Origin: a bacterium
Lineage (GTDB): Bacteria > Omnitrophota > Gorgyraeia > Duberdicusellales > 4484-171
Direction: 5' to 3'
Assembly (NCBI GenBank): GCA_021796115.1
Contig: JAJYOP010000011.1
Span: forward strand, 1-46,469
DNA: 46,469 nt
Below the pieces are notes generated by a model. The model was not told the DNA's origin, ran no database searches, and was given only the letters and a program-made list of their open reading frames with translations. A program made the position numbers and the translations under genes. Position 1 is the first letter of the stretch. Every line of letters begins with the position of its first letter. Shown here in pieces: positions 15,075 through 21,281 of the stretch.

Positions 15075-15824
15075 TTATTGTATCGCAAAGCTTGCCGTAA
15101 CCACCGCCTGCACCTTTTTCTCAAAAGAAGACGTATCATTCTGACCATACCAGGAAATATTATAGGAATTGGCCGGCGTAATCTGGAAAACCCCCATCTT
15201 TGCCGAACGCATAAGCCCGATTTTATTACCGGTTGCTTTAGCCATAGTAATGGCGCGTTGTTTAGCGTTTTCCGTTGCCATAGAAAGCATTTCCACTTTC
15301 AATTCGCCAAGCTTGGTATAGAAATATTGCGGCGCCTGCGAGATAAGCGCGATATCCTGATTGATTAACTCTGTAGCTTGGCGGGCAAGCGCATCCACTT
15401 TTGTTACATCATAAGACTTTATTTCGATATTCTGCGTTAAAAGATAATCTTCGATATCATTAGTAGGATTACCTTTTTCGTTTTTCTTGTAAATAATTTC
15501 TGTATTAACTTGGGAAACAACTATTTCATCATCCTTTATTCCTTTTGCCTTAAAATAAGCAATGACCGTTCTTAGATCTTTCTGTAATTGCTCGTAAGAA
15601 TCTTTTAGTTGTGCGGCGCGGATAGAAAAAGACGAGTTCCATACGATATAATCGGAATTTATTTTCTTCTCTGCCGAACCGGTAACCTCAATAACTTCAT
15701 GGGAAAATTTTTTAATCTGCAATAACCCTTTTGAAAGTATTACCGTTGAAACTATTGTCGCAAAAGCTATACAAACGCCGAGAATAATCACCTGTGTACT
15801 TCTTAAAACCTTTAGGCTTTCCAC
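15075..15824 (-). CDS. SIMPL-domain (DUF541) periplasmic protein
   Basis: About 249 residues starting at a GTG preceded by GGGGGTGTATT. A signal anchor (VIILGVCIAFATIVSTVIL) is followed by the SIMPL/DUF541 domain: VIEVTGSAEKKINSDYIVWN, IKDDEIVVSQVNTEIIY, TQNIEIKSYDVTKVDALA and LSMATENAKQRAITMAKATG. Relatives (E. coli YggE, mammalian SIMPL) form periplasmic oligomers tied to oxidative-stress tolerance, mechanism unknown. The frame stays open 43 codons further upstream but through a palindromic repeat, so that extension is rejected. No operon partner is close; a 120-bp repeat-containing gap separates it from the next upstream gene. Confidence 0.8.
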   Translation of the reverse strand: MESLKVLRSTQVIILGVCIAFATIVSTVILSKGLLQIKKFSHEVIEVTGSAEKKINSDYIVWNSSFSIRAAQLKDSYEQLQKDLRTVIAYFKAKGIKDDEIVVSQVNTEIIYKKNEKGNPTNDIEDYLLTQNIEIKSYDVTKVDALARQATELINQDIALISQAPQYFYTKLGELKVEMLSMATENAKQRAITMAKATGNKIGLMRSAKMGVFQITPANSYNISWYGQNDTSSFEKKVQAVVTASFAIQ

Positions 15825-15840
15825 AATACACCCCCGCTTA

Positions 15841-15937
15841 GTGGAGCCCCAACGGACTTTAATCCGTGGGGGCTCCCTCCTGAGCAGAAATCCCAAAAAA
15901 CCATTCATCTCGCGAGCCAAAGCCTGGGGATTTCTGC
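15841..15937. repeat. Palindromic intergenic repeat (R1 family, long form)
   Basis: GGAGCCCC-A-ACGGA-ctttaa-TCCGT-G-GGGGCTCC forms a strong hairpin, followed by an outer pair CAGAAATCCC ... GGGATTTCTG. The same architecture (GGAGCCC, GGACT/AGTCC, GAGCAGAAATCC, CATTCATC, GGGGATTTCTG) recurs near 44304-44470. It lies between the radical-SAM and SIMPL genes. Confidence 0.7.
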
Positions 15938-15988
15938 GAAGGATTACCCGCATGTCTATAAAATATACTTACCCTATTTTCAAAAATC

Positions 15989-17125
15989 CTAGAAAGTGAT
16001 ATATGGCAAAGCCCTGCTTAAAGTTTTAGCAACTCTGCCTAGATCGCTAAGCGCCCGCACACGATAGCCTGCCTCCCTCAAGCTAATTATACGGTTTACC
16101 ATAACCAAGCCCAACCCGGGAACCCGCAAAAGTTTAAATTTATCGGCTCTATTTATATTAACTGGGAAGAATTCCGGATGCATTTTTGCCCAGAGTTCTT
16201 TCGGGTCAATAGTAAGTGATAAATTCCCGGTTTGTTCAAGAGGAATCTCTTCAGCAGAGAAGCCATATTTACGCATAAGCCAGTCTGCTTGATAAAGCCG
16301 GTGCTCTCGATTTAGCAAATCATTATTTGTTTGCGTTGAATTTTCTCCGTAAAGATCAAGCGCGCCTGAACCGCGCTGGTAGGCGCTAAAGTAAATGCGA
16401 TTTAATTTCAATTCTTTGTAAAGCTGCCAGCTCGAATTGATAATTTCCTTATCGGTTTCTCTTGCGGCTCCAATCACAAATTGTGTTGTCTGGTGCCGGC
16501 CATAATATGGCGCGCCCCGTCTTGTAAGTTTGCTTATCAAGCGTATCGGCTGCATAATATCGTTTGTATAATTTTTTGTCGTCGAAAGTTCTTTAAAATT
16601 TTTTTCACCGGCAGTTTCAATGTTTAAGGAAACAGCTGTTGCCAGAGAAAGACTCTTGCTGATAGCTTGTTCTGATGAACCAGGAATTATTTTTAAATGA
16701 ATGTAGCCTTTAAAATTTGACCTTCTTAAAATCGCCGCAACCGCATTAATCCGCTCCATAGTAAAATCAGGATTTTTAGTTACGCCGCTTGACAAGAAAA
16801 GTCCGTTGACAATGCCTTGGCGATAATAAGAAAGAAAGACTCGGCTGGTTTCCTCTGCTGTAAGACTCACACGAAGAGGATCTCTCTCGACGCGTAAAGG
16901 ACAGTACTTACAATTATTGGTGCATTCGTTGGAAAGTAATGTTTTAAAGAGAAAAGTAGTGCGGCCGTTCTGCATGGTAACCGGATAAATCCATTTATTA
17001 TCTTTGGAGCGGCGACGATGCCCATCCTTTCCGGTGGCACAGGCACAGGCAAGATCGTATTGGGAAGCTTTTGACAATATCGATAGTTTTTCTTCCGTCT
17101 CAAGATTTTTTTTAATGAAAGTCAT
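15989..17125 (-). CDS. Radical SAM DNA modification/repair-type protein with C-terminal HhH
   Basis: 378 residues matching the radical SAM family usually annotated as putative DNA modification/repair protein (TIGR03916). NECTNNCKYCPLRVERDP holds the CxxxCxxC cluster that binds 4Fe-4S. ACATGKDGHRRRSKDNKWIY precedes it, and GRTTFLFKTLLS leads into it. The C-terminus has a helix-hairpin-helix (LLRVPGLGLVMVNRIISLRE) that should bind DNA or a partner. In many genomes the gene sits next to a uracil-DNA-glycosylase-family gene; none is present here. AAGGA 9 nt before the ATG is the ribosome site. A terminator and structured leader lie ~130 nt upstream. Confidence 0.85.
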   Translation of the reverse strand: MTFIKKNLETEEKLSILSKASQYDLACACATGKDGHRRRSKDNKWIYPVTMQNGRTTFLFKTLLSNECTNNCKYCPLRVERDPLRVSLTAEETSRVFLSYYRQGIVNGLFLSSGVTKNPDFTMERINAVAAILRRSNFKGYIHLKIIPGSSEQAISKSLSLATAVSLNIETAGEKNFKELSTTKNYTNDIMQPIRLISKLTRRGAPYYGRHQTTQFVIGAARETDKEIINSSWQLYKELKLNRIYFSAYQRGSGALDLYGENSTQTNNDLLNREHRLYQADWLMRKYGFSAEEIPLEQTGNLSLTIDPKELWAKMHPEFFPVNINRADKFKLLRVPGLGLVMVNRIISLREAGYRVRALSDLGRVAKTLSRALPYITF

Positions 17126-17170
17126 GGACGCAGTCCTTCATACCCCACTCGCTCGCTCGGGGGTAATTCT

Positions 17171-17243
17171 AATGAGACAGCAACTTTTCAAGCCTAGGCT
17201 GCCCGAAGGGCAGACATGGCGCAGAAAAGTTGCGTAGTCGAAT
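17171..17243 (-). repeat. Dispersed repeat R2, copy 2 (reverse orientation)
   Basis: AATGAGAC ... GTCGAATT ends enclose perfect arms GCAACTTTTC/GAAAAGTTGC, with an inner hairpin CTGCCC gaa GGGCAG. The ends match copies 1 and 3 read on the other strand; the interior does not. Confidence 0.65.
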
Positions 17244-17256
17244 TATCATTAAATAC

Positions 17257-17296
17257 AAAAACCTTCGTCAAAGCATTATGCTTTAACGAAGGTTTT
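17257..17296 (-). terminator. Strong intrinsic terminator
   Basis: AAAACCTTCGTTAAAGCATA / ATGCTTTGACGAAGGTTTTT is an almost perfect 18-bp stem with a U-run on the minus strand. The plus-strand copy also ends in TTTT. It ends the transcript from the promoter at 17439-17467 and any readthrough from the ATPase gene. Confidence 0.85.
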
Positions 17297-17432
17297 ACTT
17301 TATTTCCAGCCACCTTAATTTTTTTATCTTGGCTGGTTCTCCGAAGCCCACCAGAGCTCTTACGCTCCTAATAAAGGGCGGAGGAGAAACGTCCGGGATT
17401 TAGTCCTTCTAACGCGGGACGCTTACCTAATT
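17257..17432 (-). ncRNA. Candidate ~175-nt structured RNA or orphan riboswitch leader
   Basis: A consensus promoter is followed by ~130 nt without any plausible ORF and then by a strong terminator. Foldable elements: GCGUCC...GGACGU, GGAGC guaaga GCUCU, and two mutually exclusive stems, CUGGU/ACCAG and CCAGCC/GGCUGG, sharing the same bases. A single-stranded CUCCUCC could pair with GGAGG ribosome sites. Promoter-structure-terminator before the radical-SAM gene fits a riboswitch; the same data fit a free small RNA. Part of the 5' segment resembles the GGGATTT..CGC.GGACGC block of the palindromic repeats, so a repeat origin is possible. I match it to no known class. Confidence 0.45.
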
Positions 17433-17438
17433 GATTTT

Positions 17439-17467
17439 AATATATCCCTGACTGAATATTTTGTCAA
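17439..17467 (-). promoter_or_regulatory. Consensus sigma70 promoter
   Basis: Minus strand TTGACA, 17-bp spacer, TATATT. The -35 hexamer overlaps the stop codon (TGA) of the ATPase gene. It drives the candidate structured RNA and possibly the radical-SAM gene. Confidence 0.75.
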
Positions 17468-20400
17468 CTGGTTTTCGTTAGTGTTTTCTTTCTTAATTCT
17501 TCAAGGCAAAATATGATAACCATAAAAACTAAAAGTATCCCCCAATCCTGCCATCCAAGGCCGATGGTTTGGAATATTTTTTGGAAAAATGGAGTGTAAA
17601 TAATTATTGAGGCAAGCACAAGCTCAAAAACTATTCCCCACAGAATAAGCCTATTGTTAAAAAATCCGACTTTAAATGCCGAAAGCTTCTCACTGCGGCA
17701 GGCAAAGATATTTGGAATTTGCATTGCCACAATACCAGCAAAAACTATCGTCATAGCTTTTAGATGCAGTGGGTTGGCAAATACCGTATCACTGGATTCA
17801 AGCTGCATTCCAGGCTTCCAGCCGCCGCGAAAAAGCACGAAATAAAATGCACCTAACACTGCCGCAGCATTCAAAAGGCCGAGGATTAAATAGCCGCGCA
17901 TAAGCACAATTTTATCGACTACACCTTTTTTTCTCGGGCGCGGTGGAAGCTCCATAATCCCGGGTTCGGGTTTCTCAACGCCTAAAGCCAGCGCCGGAAG
18001 GGTCTCCGTTCCTAAATCAATAGCTAAAATTTGCATAACCGTAATCGGTACGGGAAGTTTAAAAATAACATAAAAAATATATGGAACGGCTTCAGGAACA
18101 AGGTGAGCAAAAATATAAGTAATAAATTTTTTGATATTTTCAAATACTGCCCGGCCTTCTTCTATCGCCGCAACGATACTTGCAAAATTATCATCAATCA
18201 ATACCATTTCCGCTGATTCTTTGGCAACATCAGTACCGCGCAAGCCCATAGCGACCCCGATATCAGCACGCTTTAGGGCCGGCGCATCGTTAACGCCATC
18301 ACCGGTAACCGCAACGATATTACCGAGTTTTTTAAAGATATTCACTACTCTTAATTTGTGCTCGGGATTTGCTCTGGCAAAAATTACTTCTTTATTCACA
18401 ATTTTTTCTTTTAGCTGGTCGTCAGTTAAATTTGAAAAATCCGGGCCAGTGATTACTTCGGGGTCTCTGCTAGAAACAATACCGACTTGCCTTGCAATGG
18501 ATAAGGCAGTTATTTGATAATCCCCAGTTATCATAACCACCCTTATTCCGGCTTTCTTACAGACAGAAACCGCATCGCGAACCTCTGGTCTGGGCGGATC
18601 ATACATGGCAGTTGCGCCGATAAAAACTAAATCTTTCTCTACATCCTGCGCAGACATTGCAGTTAAATCAACATTTTCTAGATCGCGAAAGGCAATTCCA
18701 AGAATTCTTAAACCTTCATTTGCAAATTCATCTATTCGCGCATTGATCTCTGCTTTTTCCCCTGCGCTAAGCGCGATTATTTTATCGCCAAGTATAATCT
18801 TAGTAGAAAGGTCAAGCATCTCCTTGGGCGATCCTTTCACGAACACACGCAATTTTCCGTCGGGAAGTTTATTTACAGAACTCATTCTTTTGCGAATTGA
18901 CTCAAAAGGGAAACGCTTCGCCAGAGGAAAATTAGTATATATTTCTTCATAATTTACATTTCCTTTCTGGGCAAGGGTGAGCAGGGCCGCTTCTGTCGGG
19001 TCACCGATAATACTCCAATATTTTTGCTCAAAACTAGGAGGAATAAGTTTTGCTGTATTACAAATGATTCCGGCAATAAACAAAAGATTAAGATTATCAT
19101 TCTTAAATGTTTCTACCGGCAATGATTTATTATTAAAATTAAACTCGCCCTTAGGCTCATAACCGGAACCTGTAACTTCAATTACTTTGTCGTTAAGCCA
19201 AATCTTTCTAACGCTCATTTCATTGGTTGTAAGTGTGCCGGTTTTATCGGTGCAGATTACATTTGTACAGCCAAGAGTTTCAACCGAAGAAAGTTTTTTA
19301 ATTAAAGCATTTCTTTTTGCCATACGCTGAACCGCCATGGCAAGCGCAAGGGTTAAGGTTGGCATAAGACCCTGGGGAACATTAGCCAAAATTATTCCTA
19401 TCGCAAACATTGCGCAGGATAGGAATGTCATCTTTGTAAATGACAATCCTACAAAAAAGAAAACAAAACCCATAACAACAGATATGGCCGCGATAAGCTT
19501 GCTTAGCCGGTTTACTTCAATTTGCAACGGGCTTAAGTCCTCTTTAACAGTTTGCGCAAGATAAGCAATTTTACCTATTTCCGTGCTCATGCCGGTTGCG
19601 ATAACGACGGCTTTGCCCATACCTGAGGCAACAGAAGTTCCGGCAAAAACTAAGTTCGGTATTTCAAGCCACAATAGATCCTTTCCGTCATGAACTTCTT
19701 CTGGCATTTTATGAGAAAGTTTCGATTCGCCGGAGAATGCACTATTATTTACACGCAGTTCGCTGGCCTCAATGAGCCTTGCGTCAGCGGGAATATTATC
19801 TCCCTCCTCTATTATGATAACGTCTCCGGGTACAACCTCGCTTGTCGGAATTTTTGTTTCAATGCCTTCTCTTATAAGCCGTGCGTAAGAAGGTATCATC
19901 TTTTTAAGCGCATTGATTGCTTTTTCCGCCTTAAATTCCTGCCAAAAGCTAAATATTGCATTAACAAAAATTACGACTATACATGCCCAGCCGGCTTCCG
20001 GCATATTTGCCCAAAACGAAAGCGCGCTTCCAACCCACATCAACACAGCTAAAAGATTAGTGAAATGATAACCGAAACGAATGATAAACGGCGCTTTTTT
20101 GATTGCTTTTAGTTTATTAAAACCGTAAACTTCGAGCCTCTTTTGGGCTGATATTTTGCTTATACCCTTATCACTGCTTGCAAGTTCAAGATAAATATCT
20201 TCTTTACTTAATGCGATAAAGCCTTTCTTAATCAGCATGCCCCTTTCAAAGATATGATAAAGATCTTCGTTGTCTTTTGCATGTTTAAGCTGTTCGATGA
20301 ATATTCTGTTGGTAATGACATTGCTTATCTTGGAAAGGATCTTTAAATGCAATTCACTTTCAGTAAGCGGAGTTAAAAAAAGTATAACCACGTAAATCGG

Positions 20401-20685
20401 TTTTCCGTCAACCGAAGAAAAGCTTACCCCGGTTTTAGCAATTCCGATAAAAATAACTGCTTCTTTTAAGTCGTGAATTCTGGCATGAGGGATGGCAATA
20501 CCTGCCCCGATACCGGTTGTTCCAAGTTTTTCTCTTTTGAGCAAGCTCTCTAAGATTGTTTTTTTGTCTTTTATCTTCTTGCTCTTATAAAGATACTCAA
20601 CGATTTCAGCGATGATACCTTCTGCGCTGTGGGATTTTAAATTGATACTTACTAAATCTTTTTGTATTAGTTCGGAAATATTCAT
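17464..20685 (-). CDS. P2-type cation ATPase with N-terminal PTS EIIA (PtsN-like) domain
   Basis: 1073 residues. Residues 1-150 are a fructose/nitrogen-type PTS EIIA domain: GAGIAIPHARIHDL carries the phosphorylatable His67 and ILFLTPLTESELHLKIL the conserved helix. From ~155 a complete P-type ATPase follows: cation-ATPase N-terminal region, SGES (318-321, usually TGES), M4 NVPQGLMPTLTLALA, DKTGTLT with Asp480, GDGVND (795-800) and six C-terminal helices. Ion ligands resemble Na,K-ATPase: M5 VPEAVPY (Glu865), M6 AIDLGTETLPA (Asp890, Glu894). The M4 Glu is Gln438 and the second M6 Asp is Glu. Transported ion unknown; K+, Na+ or Ca2+ are candidates. EIIA-Ntr proteins are known regulators of K+ uptake in proteobacteria. 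A c-di-AMP riboswitch lies in its leader. I know of no characterised EIIA-ATPase fusion. Confidence 0.88.
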   Translation of the reverse strand: MNISELIQKDLVSINLKSHSAEGIIAEIVEYLYKSKKIKDKKTILESLLKREKLGTTGIGAGIAIPHARIHDLKEAVIFIGIAKTGVSFSSVDGKPIYVVILFLTPLTESELHLKILSKISNVITNRIFIEQLKHAKDNEDLYHIFERGMLIKKGFIALSKEDIYLELASSDKGISKISAQKRLEVYGFNKLKAIKKAPFIIRFGYHFTNLLAVLMWVGSALSFWANMPEAGWACIVVIFVNAIFSFWQEFKAEKAINALKKMIPSYARLIREGIETKIPTSEVVPGDVIIIEEGDNIPADARLIEASELRVNNSAFSGESKLSHKMPEEVHDGKDLLWLEIPNLVFAGTSVASGMGKAVVIATGMSTEIGKIAYLAQTVKEDLSPLQIEVNRLSKLIAAISVVMGFVFFFVGLSFTKMTFLSCAMFAIGIILANVPQGLMPTLTLALAMAVQRMAKRNALIKKLSSVETLGCTNVICTDKTGTLTTNEMSVRKIWLNDKVIEVTGSGYEPKGEFNFNNKSLPVETFKNDNLNLLFIAGIICNTAKLIPPSFEQKYWSIIGDPTEAALLTLAQKGNVNYEEIYTNFPLAKRFPFESIRKRMSSVNKLPDGKLRVFVKGSPKEMLDLSTKIILGDKIIALSAGEKAEINARIDEFANEGLRILGIAFRDLENVDLTAMSAQDVEKDLVFIGATAMYDPPRPEVRDAVSVCKKAGIRVVMITGDYQITALSIARQVGIVSSRDPEVITGPDFSNLTDDQLKEKIVNKEVIFARANPEHKLRVVNIFKKLGNIVAVTGDGVNDAPALKRADIGVAMGLRGTDVAKESAEMVLIDDNFASIVAAIEEGRAVFENIKKFITYIFAHLVPEAVPYIFYVIFKLPVPITVMQILAIDLGTETLPALALGVEKPEPGIMELPPRPRKKGVVDKIVLMRGYLILGLLNAAAVLGAFYFVLFRGGWKPGMQLESSDTVFANPLHLKAMTIVFAGIVAMQIPNIFACRSEKLSAFKVGFFNNRLILWGIVFELVLASIIIYTPFFQKIFQTIGLGWQDWGILLVFMVIIFCLEELRKKTLTKTS

Positions 20686-20764
20686 AGTTGTGACCTAATT
20701 GCTATATCCACTTCGTCCTTTTGTTTCGCGCTTTGAGCGAGTGTTTCATTACCCTTTCGCTTCG

Positions 20765-20825
20765 TCCCAAGCTAAACCTTGGGACAATTCGACTAAGTTT
20801 TTGCTTCGCAAAAACAAGTCTCATT
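20765..20825 (+). repeat. Hairpin plus dispersed repeat R2, copy 3
   Basis: GTCCCAAG ctaaac CTTGGGAC abuts AATTCGACTAAG, stem TTTTTGC ttc GCAAAAA, then AAGTCTCATT. A further palindrome (TCATTTTT...AAAAAATGA, 20848-20882) follows. All lie in the ~200-nt leader between the riboswitch terminator and the ATPase start; no gene is seen there. Confidence 0.65.
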
Positions 20826-20892
20826 GCTCAGGGGTAATTCGCACTATCATTTTTCCTGCGCGCTTCGCGCTTGAAAAAATGATGTGCTCATT

Positions 20893-20920
20893 AAAAAACC
20901 AGAGAATGTTTTTCTCTGGT
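20893..20920 (-). terminator. Intrinsic terminator of the c-di-AMP riboswitch
   Basis: Minus strand ACCAGAGAA aaaca TTCTCTGGT followed by TTTTTTAA. Just upstream, GAGAATGT can pair perfectly with ACATTCTC in the 3' arm, forming an antiterminator. This gives a simple on/off platform. Confidence 0.85.
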
Positions 20921-20933
20921 ACATTCTCACAAA

Positions 20934-21062
20934 GCTTACGAGGTTAGCTGCCGGGCTTGGATCGAGTAACCCTAGTTCCGATTAATCGGAACATTCGCCC
21001 CTTGGCCTTACGGCCATTTGGTTCCCCCGCTTTTCCCCTAATTTCGAGAAAAATTAAGCGAT
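20934..21062 (-). promoter_or_regulatory. c-di-AMP riboswitch (ydaO/yuaA class)
   Basis: Read on the minus strand the conserved blocks appear in order: ATCGCTTAATTTT, GGGGAAAAGCGGGGGAACC, a GGCCGTAAGGCC hairpin, AAGGGGCGAAT, TAGGGTTACTCGATCCAAGC and CCGGCAGCTAACCTCGTAAG. The P1 stem is GCTTA with TAAGC. This matches the ydaO/yuaA consensus closely. The only gene downstream is the EIIA-P-type ATPase. Characterised members bind c-di-AMP, usually terminate transcription when bound, and frequently control K+ transport or wall genes, so high c-di-AMP should switch this ATPase off. A hairpin (GCGCC...GGCGC) precedes it. Confidence 0.9.
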
Positions 21063-21180
21063 ATTTCCTACCGAAGCGCCTTAAGAACGGCGCGTTCCGG
21101 TTATTATTTACTAAAGATTACAAGTAAAAGCGCGGCCTCTTTGGTAACCTGTCTTTTACCCTCAAGCCAGTACAGGCAAA

Positions 21181-21281
21181 ACCCGTGGGTCTTTTTTATT
21201 TTGCCCGCTTAAAGCGCGGGGACGCCCCCTTACGCCACCAGTCCACGGGCCAAACCGCGGAATTCTGGCAAACGGGATTAA
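21181..21281. repeat. Palindromic repeat sharing a block with R1
   Basis: Contains CCCGC ttaaa GCGCGGGG, CCACGGGC and AATTCTGGCAAACGGGATTA, the last nearly identical to the block at 5073. It runs up to the stop codon of hppA and supplies its TAA. Nothing else is seen between the riboswitch and hppA except a GCGCC/GGCGC hairpin. Confidence 0.55.

Noticed and set aside
15825-15953. N-terminal extension of the SIMPL protein
   Set aside because: The 43 extra codons are encoded by the GGAGCCCC/GGGGCTCC palindromic repeat; the GTG with GGGGGTG ahead begins the signal anchor.
17300-17432. Known RNA classes (SRP RNA, 6S, SAM, guanidine, c-di-GMP) for the structured stretch
   Set aside because: Conserved cores are absent: no GGAAGGAAGCAGCC-type SRP loop, the 5' and 3' ends do not pair as in 6S, and riboswitch core motifs are missing.
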